This document shows, piece by piece, positions 32,945 through 42,096 of a stretch of DNA of 64,000 bases. The translations under genes were made by a program, and so were the position numbers. The stretch lies in assembly GCF_001650405.1 (NCBI RefSeq), contig NZ_LWCU01000001.1, positions 233,938 through 297,937 of the forward strand, read 5' to 3'. The notes beneath the pieces were generated by a model. It saw nothing but the letters and a program-made list of their open reading frames with translations, ran no database searches and was not told the origin of the DNA. Position 1 is the first letter of the stretch. Every line of letters starts with the position of its first letter. Source of the DNA: Microbacterium sp. H83. GTDB taxonomy: Bacteria; Actinomycetota; Actinomycetes; Actinomycetales; Microbacteriaceae.

Positions 32945-34257
32945 CGGGTCACCTCCTCGTCCGCCGTCTGCGGAGTCGCGATGTAGCGGATGCGGTCGAC
33001 GCGTCGGCCGTCCATGCGGACCACCTGGAGCGTGCCGGTGTCGACGGCGACCTCGTCGCCGACGACCGGGACCCGCTCGAGGACGCTCATGATGTAGCCG
33101 GCGACGGTGTCGTACACATCGCCCTCCGGCACGTCCACGCCGGCGCGGCGCCGGAGCTCGTCCGGACGCAGCTCGCCGGGGAACGTCACCCCGCCGCGCC
33201 CGACGACGACGCCCGCCCGTGAGCGGTCGTGCTCGTCCGACACCTCGCCGACGATCTCCTCCACCAGGTCCTCCAGCGTGACGAGCCCGGCGGTGCCGCC
33301 GTATTCGTCGACGACGACGGCGAGCTGGTATCCGCGCGCCCGGAGCTCGGTGATGAGCCCGTCGACGTGGGCGGTCTCCGGCACGCGCAGAGGCTCCGTC
33401 GACAGCGCGCCCACCGGGACCTCGGCGCGGCGCTCGCGCGGCACCGAGATGGCGGCCTTGAGGTGCACGACGCCCGTGATGTCGTCCAGGTCCTCCCCGT
33501 ACACGGGGAAGCGGCTGTGGCCGGTGCGCCGAGCGAGCTGGATGACCTCGTCCGCGGGGTCGCTCGCCGCGAGCGCGTGCATGCTCGGCCGCGCCGTCAT
33601 GACGTCGGCGGCCGAGAGACGCGAGAACGTGAGCGTGCGGTCGAGCAGCGTGGCCGTGTCCGCTTCGAGCACGCCGGCGCTGGCCGACCGCCGGACGAGG
33701 GACGAGAGCTCTTCCGCCGTGCGGGCGCCCGAGAGCTCCTCCTTGGGCTCGATGCCCATGCTGCGCAGCACGCCGTTCGCGCTGCCGTTGAGGACGACCA
33801 CCGCGGGCTTGAACACCGTCGTGAAGGCGACCTGGAACGGCACGACGAGCTTGGCCGTCGCGCGGGGCAGCGCGAGAGCGAAGTTCTTCGGCACGAGCTC
33901 TCCGAGGATCATCGACAGCGCGGTGGCCACGACCATCGCCACCACAGTGGCGATGGGAGCGATCGCCGGCTCCGGGATGCTCCAGGCGACGAGCGTCGGG
34001 CGCAGCAGATTCGAGAGCGCGGGCTCCATCGTGTATCCGGTGAGCAGGGTCGTCAGGGTGATGCCGAGCTGCGCCGCCGAGAGGTGCGTGGAGGTGTGGC
34101 GGAGGGCGCCGATGGTCATTGACAGACGTGACTCACCCCTGGCCTGTCGAGCCTCGAGATCGGCGCGGTCGAGGTTGACCAGGGCGAACTCGCTCGCCAC
34201 GAAGAGTCCGGTGCCGACCGTGAGCAGCAGCCCCACGCCCAACAGGATGTAATCCAT
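32941..34257 (-). CDS. CNNM/CorC-type membrane protein with CBS and CorC domains (long form)
   Basis: 438 aa. DUF21 domain about 1-195 (TGLFVASEFALVNLDRADLEARQARGESR; LGELVPKNFALALPRATAK), CBS pair about 210-340 ending VDEYGGTAGLVTLEDLVEEIVGEV, and C-terminal CorC/HlyC domain about 350-430 (PGELRPDELRRRAGVDVPEGDVYDTVAGYIMSVLERVP). Probable divalent-metal transporter of the CNNM superfamily. GAGGGGAA precedes the ATG. First gene of the coupled pair. Confidence 0.92.
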   Translation of the reverse strand: MDYILLGVGLLLTVGTGLFVASEFALVNLDRADLEARQARGESRLSMTIGALRHTSTHLSAAQLGITLTTLLTGYTMEPALSNLLRPTLVAWSIPEPAIAPIATVVAMVVATALSMILGELVPKNFALALPRATAKLVVPFQVAFTTVFKPAVVVLNGSANGVLRSMGIEPKEELSGARTAEELSSLVRRSASAGVLEADTATLLDRTLTFSRLSAADVMTARPSMHALAASDPADEVIQLARRTGHSRFPVYGEDLDDITGVVHLKAAISVPRERRAEVPVGALSTEPLRVPETAHVDGLITELRARGYQLAVVVDEYGGTAGLVTLEDLVEEIVGEVSDEHDRSRAGVVVGRGGVTFPGELRPDELRRRAGVDVPEGDVYDTVAGYIMSVLERVPVVGDEVAVDTGTLQVVRMDGRRVDRIRYIATPQTADEEVTR

Positions 34258-34365
34258 CAGTGGTTCCCCTCACGTCGGAGAGGCGGGCGGTGGGGCGATC
34301 TACTGCAACTGGGAGGGTCGTCCATAGTGTGACGATTGTACGGGATCGGGCCGTCGCGGAGGGCG

Positions 34366-35820
34366 TCACCAGCTGACCGGCAGCGCCTTCCCCTCCTCGT
34401 AGCCGGAGGCGGACTGCAACCCGACGAGCGCCCTGTCGTGGAACTCCGGCACCGATGAGGCGCCGGCGTAGGTGAACGACGATCTGACGCCCGAGGTGAT
34501 CATGTCGAGGAGGTCCTCGAGTCCGGGGCGCAGGGGGTCGAGATAGATGCGCGACGAGGAGATCCCCTCCGCGAACAGCTCCTTGCGCGCCCGCTCGTAG
34601 GCGTCCAGCCGACCGAACCGCGCCTGGACCGCCTTCGTCGACGCCATCCCCCACGACTCCTTGAAGAGCCGACCGTCCGCGTCGCTCTGGAGCTCGCCGG
34701 GGGCTTCGATCGTCCCCGCGAACCACGAGCCCACCATCACCGACGCCGCGCCCGCGGCGAGCGCCAGGGCGACGTCGCGCGGGTAGCGCACACCACCGTC
34801 CGCCCACACGTGCGCGCCGAGCCCGCGCGCCGCTTCCGCGGTCTCGAGGACCGCGGAGAACTGCGGCCGTCCGACGGCCGTCATCATGCGCGTCGTGCAC
34901 ATCGCGCCGGGACCGACGCCGACCTTGAGGATCGTCGCTCCGGCGGCGACGAGGTCCTCGACGCCGTCCGCGGTGACGACGTTGCCGGCGACGATCGGGA
35001 TGCCGAGGCCGAGGTCCGCCACGGTGCGCAGGGCCCGCAGCATCCCCTCCTGGTGCCCGTGGGCGGTGTCGACGACGAGGACGTCGACTCCCGCGGCCGC
35101 GAGCGCCCTCGCCTTCGACGCGACGTCGCCGTTGATCCCCACGGCGGCCGCGACGGCGAGACGTCCGTCGCCGTCCAGTGCGGGCGCGTAGAGCGTCGAC
35201 CGCAGAGCGCTGCGCGCGCTGAGGGTGCCGACCAGATGCCCGTGCCGGGTGACGGTGACCATCTCGGCACCGGCATCCGTGATCACGTCGAAGGCGTGCC
35301 TCTCGGAGCCGATGTCGTCCGCGTCCAGCGACGGCGTCCCCGAGTGCACGAGGTCTCCGAGCTGAGCGTCGGGCAGCGCCGTGGCGAGTCGCGTGGCCGG
35401 GAGCACCCCGACGATGCGCTCGACGTCGTAGGGGGCGTCGCCGGTCGCGACGACGATCCCCTGGCCTGCGGTCGGAGGGAGCCAGCGCAGGGCGTCGGCG
35501 ACGGAGGCCTCCGGCGGCAGCACGATCGGGGTGTCCCAGGGCACGGGCTGCGCCTTCACCTCGCGGATCGCGGCGTCCAGCGCCTGCAGCGGCATGTCCT
35601 GGGGGAGGACGCCGAGGCCGCCGCGACGCGCAAGCACCGCCGCCAGCCGGGGACCGGTGACGGAGTTCATGTTCGACGCGACGAGCGGCAGCGTCGCCGG
35701 CGTGCCGTCCAGGGGCGACAGATCGACCTGCAGTCGACTGGTGACGTCCGAACGTCGCGGGACGAGGAAGACGTCCGAATAGGTCAGATCGACAGTGGGT
35801 GACTCGCCGGAGAACTCCAT
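34366..35820 (-). CDS. guaB1: GuaB1-family IMP dehydrogenase-related protein (probable GMP reductase)
   Basis: 484-aa TIM barrel with an inserted CBS-type region (about 95-220). Nucleotide-binding and catalytic loop GVGPGAMCTTRMMTAVGRPQ (Cys308), VAGNVVTADGVEDLVAAGA, ADGGVRYPRDVALALAAGAASVMVGS. It differs from true IMPDH (GuaB2) and belongs to the actinobacterial GuaB1 group, for which a mycobacterial member has been reported as a GMP reductase feeding GMP back to IMP. Leaderless-type start with TACCGT 6 nt upstream. Confidence 0.9.
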   Translation of the reverse strand: MEFSGESPTVDLTYSDVFLVPRRSDVTSRLQVDLSPLDGTPATLPLVASNMNSVTGPRLAAVLARRGGLGVLPQDMPLQALDAAIREVKAQPVPWDTPIVLPPEASVADALRWLPPTAGQGIVVATGDAPYDVERIVGVLPATRLATALPDAQLGDLVHSGTPSLDADDIGSERHAFDVITDAGAEMVTVTRHGHLVGTLSARSALRSTLYAPALDGDGRLAVAAAVGINGDVASKARALAAAGVDVLVVDTAHGHQEGMLRALRTVADLGLGIPIVAGNVVTADGVEDLVAAGATILKVGVGPGAMCTTRMMTAVGRPQFSAVLETAEAARGLGAHVWADGGVRYPRDVALALAAGAASVMVGSWFAGTIEAPGELQSDADGRLFKESWGMASTKAVQARFGRLDAYERARKELFAEGISSSRIYLDPLRPGLEDLLDMITSGVRSSFTYAGASSVPEFHDRALVGLQSASGYEEGKALPVSW

Positions 35821-35826
35821 ACGCCC

Positions 35827-35832
35827 ACGGTA
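35827..35832 (-). promoter_or_regulatory. -10 box, leaderless guaB1
   Basis: TACCGT (minus strand) ending 6 nt before the ATG at 35820. Confidence 0.6.
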
Positions 35833-35887
35833 CTCAGATCAAGGGGGCCGAGGTGCATGCCTTGGACGATCCGGCAGGGAAACACGT

Positions 35888-35893
35888 TAGGCT
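35888..35893 (+). promoter_or_regulatory. Probable -10 box of the 2-oxoglutarate dehydrogenase gene
   Basis: TAGGCT 86 bp before the start codon; a TTGGAC at 35862-35867 is a possible but widely spaced -35. Implies an untranslated leader of about 80 nt carrying AAAGAGGG. Confidence 0.4.
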
Positions 35894-35979
35894 TGTCAGT
35901 CGAGAGTGTGCGGGCCCGGACGCATCCTGCGTCGCGGTGTGCACATGTGAGATTCAGCGATGAAAGAGGGCGATCGAGC

Positions 35980-38900
35980 GTGTCGAACCAGGTGACCGGC
36001 GTCGGGGGCGACGGGGGGTTCGGAGCCAATTCCTGGCTCGTGGAAGAGCTCTACGAGCAGTTCAAGGTGAACCGCGATTCCGTGGACAAGGAATGGTGGC
36101 CCATCCTCGAGAAGTACCACTCGGAGGCCGCCTCGACGCCCGCTGCCCCGGCGGCGCCCGCCGCCGAGCAGCCGGCGCACCCGGTCACCGCCCCGATCCC
36201 CGTCATCGGAGCGCAGCCCGTCGCCCGCACGACGACGAAGCCCGCGGCCGCCGCTCCGATCCCCGCGCAGGCGCCGAAGCCCGCGACGACGGATGCCCAG
36301 GACCCGGCCGAAGAGGACAAGGTCACGCCGCTGCGCGGCCTGCCGAAGACCCTGGCCGCGAACATGGACGAGTCCCTCACAGTTCCGACGGCCACCAGCG
36401 TCCGCACGGTGCCCGCGAAGCTGATGATCGACAACCGCATCGTCATCAACAACCACATGGCGCGCACCCGCGGCGGGAAGATCAGCTTCACCCACCTGAT
36501 CGGGTGGGCGCTCATCCGCACGCTCGACGAGTTCCGCAGCCAGAACGTGTTCTACGCCGAGGTCGACGGCAAGCCCTCGGTCGTCGCCCCCGCGCACGTG
36601 AACCTCGGCATCGCGATCGACCTGCCGAAGCCCGACGGCACCCGCGCCCTCATGGTGCCCAGCATCAAGCGCGCCGAGACCATGACCTTCAGCGAGTACC
36701 TCTCGGCGTACGAGGACCTCGTCACGCGCGCCCGCGGCAACAAGCTGACCGCCGCCGACTTCCAGGGCACCACCGTGTCGCTCACGAACCCCGGCGGCAT
36801 CGGCACCGTGCACTCCGTCCCCCGTCTCATGAAGGGACAGGGCTGCATCATCGGCGCCGGCGCACTCGAGTACCCGGCCGAGTTCCAGGGCGCGAGCCAG
36901 AAGACCCTCAACGAGCTCGCGATCGGCAAGACGATCACGCTGACGAGCACCTACGACCACCGCGTCATCCAGGGTGCGGGCTCCGGCGAGTTCCTCAAGA
37001 AGGTCCACGAGCTGCTCATCGGCCAGCGCGGCTTCTACGACGACATCTTCGCCGCGCTGCGCATCCCGTACGCGCCGATCCGCTGGAACCCCGACATCGC
37101 CGTCGACCTCGCCGAGCGCGTGGACAAGCAGTCGCGCGTGCAGGAGCTCATCAACTCCTACCGCGTGCGCGGGCATCTGATGGCCGACATCGACCCGCTC
37201 GAGTACGTCCAGCGCTCGCACCCCGACCTCGAGATCGAGAGCCACGGACTCACGTTCTGGGATCTCGACCGCGAGTTCGTGACCGGCGGCTTCGGCGGCC
37301 GGCGCATCGCCAAGCTCCGCGACATCCTCGGCGTGCTGCGCGACTCGTACTGCCGCACGCTCGGCATCGAGTACATGCACATCCAGGACCCCGAGCAGCG
37401 TCGGTGGTTCCAGGAGAAGGTCGAGGTGAAGTACCAGAAGCCCGGACACGACGAGCAGCTGCGCGTGCTGCGCAAGCTCAACGAGGCGGAGGCATTCGAG
37501 ACCTTCCTGCAGACGAAGTTCGTCGGCCAGAAGCGCTTCTCGCTCGAGGGCGGCGAGTCCCTCGTCCCGCTCCTCGACGAGATCCTCCAGGGAGCTGCGA
37601 CCGCAGGCCTCGAGGGCGCGGCGATCGGCATGGCCCACCGCGGCCGCCTCAACGTCCTGACGAACATCGCGGGCAAGACCTACGGTCAGGTCTTCCAGGA
37701 GTTCGAGGGCACGCAGACCCCGGGCAACCAGCGCGGATCCGGAGACGTGAAGTACCACCTCGGCACCGAGGGCACCTTCGTCGCCGACGACGGCTCGCAG
37801 CTCCCCGTCTACCTCGCCGCCAACCCGTCCCACCTCGAGACCGTCGACGGCGTGCTCGAGGGCATCGTCCGCGCGAAGCAGGACCGCAAGCCGATCGGCA
37901 CCTTCACCTGGCTGCCGATCCTCGTGCACGGCGACGCGGCGTTCGCGGGTCAGGGCGTCGTCGTCGAGACGCTGCAGATGTCCCAGCTGCGCGGCTACCG
38001 CACCGGCGGCACCGTGCACATCGTCGTCAACAACCAGGTCGGCTTCACGACCCTCCCCAACGACTCCCGCACCTCGGTCTACGCCACGGACGTCGCGAAG
38101 ACCATCCAGGCGCCCGTGCTGCACGTGAACGGAGACGACCCCGAGGCCGTCATCCACGTGGCCCAGCTCGCGTTCGAGTACCGTGAGCGCTTCCACCGCG
38201 ACGTCGTGATCGATCTCGTCTGCTACCGCCGCCGCGGCCACAACGAGGGCGACGACCCCTCGATGACGCAGCCGCTGATGACCGACCTGATCCAGGCGAA
38301 GCGCTCGGTGCGCAAGCTGTACACGGAGTCGCTCGTCGGTCGCGGTGACATCACCGAGGAGGAGTACGACGAGGCGAAGGCCGACTTCCAGAACCGTCTG
38401 GAGATCGCGTTCGCCGAGACCCACGCCGCGGAGACCGGCGCGATGTCGGTGGGCCAGGATCTGCCGGCCGCCGACGAGCAGACCGGTGCACCCGAGGTGA
38501 CGGGCGTGCCGAACGAGGTCATCCAGCTGATCGGCGACGCCTTCGTGAACAAGCCGGAGGGCTTCACGGTGCACCCCAAGCTGCAGCAGCAGCTTGAGAA
38601 GCGTCTCGACATGAGCCGCAACGGCAACATCGACTGGGGCTTCGGCGAGCTGCTCGCCTTCGGTTCGCTGCTCGTCGAGGGCACCCCCGTGCGACTCGCC
38701 GGACAGGATTCCCGCCGAGGCACGTTCGTGCAGCGTCACGCGACTCTGCACGACCGCGCCAACGGGCAGGAGTGGCTGCCGCTGGCGAACCTCTCCGAGT
38801 CCCAGGGCCGCTTCTTCGTCTACGACTCGCTGCTCAGCGAGTACGCGGCTCTCGGATTCGAGTACGGCTACTCGGTCGAGGCGCCCGAGGCGCTCGTCCT

Positions 38901-39654
38901 CTGGGAGGCGCAGTTCGGCGACTTCGTCAACGGCGCCCAATCCGTGATCGACGAGTACATCTCCGCGGCGGAGCAGAAGTGGGGCCAGCAGTCCAGCGTC
39001 ACGCTGCTGCTCCCCCACGGCTACGAGGGCCAGGGACCCGACCACTCGTCATCCCGCATCGAGCGCTTCCTCCAGCTGTGCGCGCAGGAGAACATGATCG
39101 TCGCGCGTCCGTCGGCCCCGGCATCGTACTTCCACCTGCTGCGTCGCCAGGCGTACGCCCGTCCGCGCAAGCCGCTGATCGTCTTCACGCCGAAGGCGAT
39201 GCTGCGCCTCCGCGGCGCGACCAGCCCGGTCGAGGCGTTCACCCAGGGCCGCTTCGAGCCGGTCATCGACGACGCACGCGACCTCGACCGGTCCGCGGTG
39301 AAGCGCGTGCTCGTCCACTCGGGCAAGGTGCACTGGGACCTGCGGGCCGAGCTCGAGAAGAAGCCGAACCCCGAGGTGGCCCTCGTCCGGCTCGAGCAGC
39401 TCTACCCGACTCCGATCGACGCGCTCAAGGCGATCACCGACTCCTACCCGAACGCGGAGCTCGTGTGGGTCCAGGAGGAGCCGGAGAACCAGGGTGCATG
39501 GCCGTTCCTGGCGCTGGCCTTCGCCGACGTCCCGGGAGATCGGTCGTTCCGGCCGGTGTCGCGGCCCGCCTCCGCGTCGCCCGCCACGGGGTCGTCGAAG
39601 GTGCATGCCGCCGAGCAGGCGAAGCTGCTCCGCGACGCGCTGACGACGTCCTGA
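35980..39654 (+). CDS. kgd: Multifunctional 2-oxoglutarate dehydrogenase (fused E2o acyltransferase / E1o), KGD/OdhA type
   Basis: 1224 aa, the size of mycobacterial KGD and corynebacterial OdhA. Order: N-terminal SWLVEELYEQFKVNRDSVDKEWW (about 14-36); Ala/Pro linker to about 105; E2-like acyltransferase core about 115-360 with TYDHRVIQGAGSGEF; then the thiamine-diphosphate E1 (YVQRSHPDLEIES, GMAHRGRLNVL, HGDAAFAGQGVV, NNQVGFTT, HGYEGQGPDHSSSRIERFL). No lipoyl domain, as expected for this type, which works inside the pyruvate dehydrogenase complex. In relatives it is inhibited by the FHA protein GarA/OdhI. GTG start 35980 follows AAAGAGGG by 9 nt. Monocistronic, with a terminator at 39714. 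Confidence 0.96.
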   Translation: MSNQVTGVGGDGGFGANSWLVEELYEQFKVNRDSVDKEWWPILEKYHSEAASTPAAPAAPAAEQPAHPVTAPIPVIGAQPVARTTTKPAAAAPIPAQAPKPATTDAQDPAEEDKVTPLRGLPKTLAANMDESLTVPTATSVRTVPAKLMIDNRIVINNHMARTRGGKISFTHLIGWALIRTLDEFRSQNVFYAEVDGKPSVVAPAHVNLGIAIDLPKPDGTRALMVPSIKRAETMTFSEYLSAYEDLVTRARGNKLTAADFQGTTVSLTNPGGIGTVHSVPRLMKGQGCIIGAGALEYPAEFQGASQKTLNELAIGKTITLTSTYDHRVIQGAGSGEFLKKVHELLIGQRGFYDDIFAALRIPYAPIRWNPDIAVDLAERVDKQSRVQELINSYRVRGHLMADIDPLEYVQRSHPDLEIESHGLTFWDLDREFVTGGFGGRRIAKLRDILGVLRDSYCRTLGIEYMHIQDPEQRRWFQEKVEVKYQKPGHDEQLRVLRKLNEAEAFETFLQTKFVGQKRFSLEGGESLVPLLDEILQGAATAGLEGAAIGMAHRGRLNVLTNIAGKTYGQVFQEFEGTQTPGNQRGSGDVKYHLGTEGTFVADDGSQLPVYLAANPSHLETVDGVLEGIVRAKQDRKPIGTFTWLPILVHGDAAFAGQGVVVETLQMSQLRGYRTGGTVHIVVNNQVGFTTLPNDSRTSVYATDVAKTIQAPVLHVNGDDPEAVIHVAQLAFEYRERFHRDVVIDLVCYRRRGHNEGDDPSMTQPLMTDLIQAKRSVRKLYTESLVGRGDITEEEYDEAKADFQNRLEIAFAETHAAETGAMSVGQDLPAADEQTGAPEVTGVPNEVIQLIGDAFVNKPEGFTVHPKLQQQLEKRLDMSRNGNIDWGFGELLAFGSLLVEGTPVRLAGQDSRRGTFVQRHATLHDRANGQEWLPLANLSESQGRFFVYDSLLSEYAALGFEYGYSVEAPEALVLWEAQFGDFVNGAQSVIDEYISAAEQKWGQQSSVTLLLPHGYEGQGPDHSSSRIERFLQLCAQENMIVARPSAPASYFHLLRRQAYARPRKPLIVFTPKAMLRLRGATSPVEAFTQGRFEPVIDDARDLDRSAVKRVLVHSGKVHWDLRAELEKKPNPEVALVRLEQLYPTPIDALKAITDSYPNAELVWVQEEPENQGAWPFLALAFADVPGDRSFRPVSRPASASPATGSSKVHAAEQAKLLRDALTTS

Positions 39655-39655
39655 C

Positions 39656-39712
39656 CAGAACAGCGTCCTGATCAGAACGGCACCTGAACAGAACAGCACC
39701 TGAGCAGAGAAG
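39656..39712 (+). repeat. Degenerate 16-17-bp tandem repeat after kgd
   Basis: Three successive units CAGAACAGCGTCCTGAT, CAGAACGGCACCTGAA and CAGAACAGCACCTGAG, then a partial CAGAGAAG. The unit resembles the end of kgd itself (GACGTCCTGAC), so it looks like expansion of the stop-codon region. It fills the gap up to the terminator. Confidence 0.75.
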
Positions 39713-39713
39713 T

Positions 39714-39751
39714 GAAGGGGGCGTCGCGACCGAGGTCGGGACGCCCCCTTC
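39714..39751. terminator. Bidirectional terminator, kgd / acetyltransferase
   Basis: Perfect 12-bp stem (39714-39725 with 39740-39751, GAAGGGGGCGTC) with a 14-nt loop, between convergent genes. Confidence 0.8.
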
Positions 39752-39768
39752 GCTGTTCCTGCGTGCGA

Positions 39769-41073
39769 TCAGTACCAGATGTCCAACGCGGGCGCCGGGA
39801 ACGAGGCGAACGCGCGGTCGAGCGTCTCGACGACCGCAGCGTCGGCGGTGATGCGGCCCGCGGCGGCCAGAGCGGACGCCCGCACGCCGCCGGCCACCAG
39901 GATCGAGAGGGCCGAGATGTCCAGCTCGACGTCCTCCGCCGCATCGGCTGCGTGCTCGACCGCCGCGCGACCGCTCTCGTCGATCCGCAGCCGCCACGCG
40001 CCCTCGGCGAGGCCGAGCGGGTCGTGGACCCGTATGACGAGATCCGCGGGAGCCGAGTACCTCCTCGCCTCGAGCGATGCCCGCACGTCGAGGATCCGGA
40101 GCCAGCCGTGGTCGTGCACCGTCTGCGTGATGCCGCGCGGATCGCGGACGAGCCATGGCAGCGGATCGTCGATGGGTCGCAGGTCGGCGCGCACCTCGTC
40201 GACGAGGTCATGCTGGAGGGCGAATCCCCAGAGCGCGGCCGTCGCCGCGGGCGTCTCCGCGACGAGCAGGCGCACGGTCAGGGTGAAGCGGAACGAGCCG
40301 CTCCGCTCGCCGAGCGTGAACGCCAGCGCACCGCGCACAGCGCCGGACTCGTCGCGGAACCGCACCCCGCGCACCTGGTCTCGGTCGGTGTCACTCGGCG
40401 AGAGCCCGGCCATGCCCCGCCAGCGTGCGTCCCACCCCGGGATCGACCCCGGTCGATCGCGACGCGCGCGCTCGTGCACGGCGCCGAGCTCCGCGGCGAG
40501 CGTGTCCCGGTCGATGTACTCGAGCGAGCCGGCCACGGGCGGCCCCGACCATCCGGCGCGGCGCGTGTCGACCGCGAACTGCGCCATCGGCACGGCGGAG
40601 CCGAATCCGTAGCGTCCGTAGATCGTGGCCTCGGTGACCGTGAGCCCGGCGATCGGCACCCCCGCGTCGGCCGCAGCCCGCAGCTCGCCTTCGAGCAGAG
40701 CCCGTGCGATCCCGCGTCGCCGATGCGTGCCCGCCACGGTGACGCCGCTGATCGCCCACATCGGGATCTCCGCTCCGCCGCCGAGGGCGAGGGGCGTGAC
40801 CCAGGCATCGACCGTGGCGACGGGTCCGGCGTCCTCCGGAGCGACGTCGTCGTACACGCCGACGTTGCGGCGAGCGTCCACCGTCGACCGGCCGAAGGCG
40901 ACAGCCTCCGGCGACGGCTCGGGTCCCAGGAATCCGCGCGCCATCGTGCGCTGGAACCTCTCGACATGCGGGTCGTCGCTCAGATCGACGACGCGATACG
41001 ACAGGGACTGCGCGGCGAGTCGCTCGGCGGAGGTCGGGTCTGCGGGGATGTCGCGGGAGTCGATGAGCGTCAT
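39769..41073 (-). CDS. Eis-like GNAT acetyltransferase
   Basis: 434-aa protein with the Eis tripartite layout: two fused GNAT domains and a C-terminal SCP2-like domain. Acetyl-CoA site ISGVTVAGTHRRRGIARALLEGEL, family motif TVTEATIYGRYGFGSA, and ARMW-like substrate region RWRGMAGL. The chain ends in a free C-terminal Tyr (DIWY), which in Eis proteins contributes to catalysis. Eis enzymes acetylate aminoglycosides and polyamine- or lysine-rich substrates at several positions. Leaderless-type start: TAGGGT 6 nt upstream. Confidence 0.88.
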   Translation of the reverse strand: MTLIDSRDIPADPTSAERLAAQSLSYRVVDLSDDPHVERFQRTMARGFLGPEPSPEAVAFGRSTVDARRNVGVYDDVAPEDAGPVATVDAWVTPLALGGGAEIPMWAISGVTVAGTHRRRGIARALLEGELRAAADAGVPIAGLTVTEATIYGRYGFGSAVPMAQFAVDTRRAGWSGPPVAGSLEYIDRDTLAAELGAVHERARRDRPGSIPGWDARWRGMAGLSPSDTDRDQVRGVRFRDESGAVRGALAFTLGERSGSFRFTLTVRLLVAETPAATAALWGFALQHDLVDEVRADLRPIDDPLPWLVRDPRGITQTVHDHGWLRILDVRASLEARRYSAPADLVIRVHDPLGLAEGAWRLRIDESGRAAVEHAADAAEDVELDISALSILVAGGVRASALAAAGRITADAAVVETLDRAFASFPAPALDIWY

Positions 41074-41079
41074 GCCCCT

Positions 41080-41085
41080 ACCCTA
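41080..41085 (-). promoter_or_regulatory. -10 box, leaderless Eis-like gene
   Basis: TAGGGT (minus strand) ending 6 nt before the ATG at 41073. Confidence 0.6.
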
Positions 41086-41121
41086 CGGGCGCACGCCGAC
41101 GTCGCCGGCGGGCCTCCGGGA

Positions 41122-41367
41122 TCAGTGCTGGGCGGCCTGCACTTCGCGCAGGCGCGCGAACACCTGATCGCGCAGCTCCTCCGGAGCGGTCTCCTTGCAC
41201 GCGCGCGCCACCACCTCGGTCAAGGTCGTGGCGACGAGCGCCTCATCGCGGCACGAGGGGCAGTTCTCCAGGTGCTCGCGGATCTCGGTGTGCTCGGTGT
41301 TGCACACCTCGTTGCGGAGGTACTCCTCCAGGTCTTTCCGGGCCTTGTCGCAGCCGCAGTCGGTCAT
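41122..41367 (-). CDS. rsrA: Zinc-binding anti-sigma factor RsrA/RshA
   Basis: 81-aa ZAS-family anti-sigma factor. The zinc/redox motif is His32-x3-Cys36-x2-Cys39 (HLENCPSC), with additional Cys4, Cys6 and Cys22 near the N-terminus. In RsrA an oxidation-induced disulfide releases zinc and frees the sigma factor. Its ATG overlaps the sigma gene by 4 bp, the standard coupled arrangement that keeps the two in balance. Confidence 0.92.
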   Translation of the reverse strand: MTDCGCDKARKDLEEYLRNEVCNTEHTEIREHLENCPSCRDEALVATTLTEVVARACKETAPEELRDQVFARLREVQAAQH

Positions 41368-42026
41368 TTCCTGCTCCTCGGGTCGGCCGCGGAGATTCCC
41401 CGCTCCGCGGCGTAATCAGCCAGCAGCTCCCGCAACATCCGCCTGCCTCGGTGCAGACGGCTCATCACGGTGCCGATGGGCGTCTTCATGATGTCCGCGA
41501 TCTCCTGGTAGGCGAAGCCCTCGACGTCGGCGAGGTACACCGCCAGCCGGAAATCCTCGGGCACGGCCTGCAGCGCGTCCTTCACGACGGATGCGGGCAT
41601 GTGGTCGATCGCCTCCGCCTCGGCCGACCGGCTGTGCGAGGCGGTGGTCGACTCCGCGCCGCCCAGCTGCCAGTCCTCGAGCTCGTCGATCGTGCCCTGG
41701 AAGGGCTCGCGCTGCTTCTTGCGGTACATGTTGATGTACGTGTTGGTGAGGATGCGGTACAGCCACGCTTTGAGATTGGTCCCCTGCGTGAAGGTCGACC
41801 ACGAGCCGTACGCCTTCACGAAGGTCTCCTGCACGAGGTCGGCGGCGTCCGCGGGGTTCCTCGTCATGCGCATGGCAGCGGCGTACAGCTGATCCATGAA
41901 CGGGATCGCCTGTTCCTCGAATTCGCGGCGAGGGTCGTCGACCGAGGCTGCGGGTGCGGTGTCATCCATCACCGGCCAGTCTAGGCCGCTGAGGTCCGCG
42001 AACCCGCGTTCCAGCGTGGCGAGCAT
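41364..42026 (-). CDS. sigR: Thiol-stress ECF sigma factor SigR/SigH
   Basis: 220-aa ECF sigma factor. Region 2 is about 40-110 ([67 protein letters not shown]), region 4 about 150-205 ([44 protein letters not shown]). ATG 42026 is chosen for the AGGAGA 5-7 nt upstream, over the longer frame to 42107. I saw no clear GGAAT/GTT autoregulatory promoter just upstream. In relatives it controls thioredoxin, mycothiol and Clp genes under disulfide stress. Confidence 0.94.
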   Translation of the reverse strand: MLATLERGFADLSGLDWPVMDDTAPAASVDDPRREFEEQAIPFMDQLYAAAMRMTRNPADAADLVQETFVKAYGSWSTFTQGTNLKAWLYRILTNTYINMYRKKQREPFQGTIDELEDWQLGGAESTTASHSRSAEAEAIDHMPASVVKDALQAVPEDFRLAVYLADVEGFAYQEIADIMKTPIGTVMSRLHRGRRMLRELLADYAAERGISAADPRSRK

Positions 42027-42096
42027 ACTCTCTCCTTCTCGGCGAGCGCACCGGATTCGATGGGCCTGCGACTCGCGTTTACTAAGGTGGGAACCG

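Noticed and set aside
35896..39045. 1049-aa minus-strand open frame opposite the 2-oxoglutarate dehydrogenase
   Set aside because: Composition is a mirror of the real gene (Asp/Arg/Val/Leu-rich), no domains; antisense shadow.
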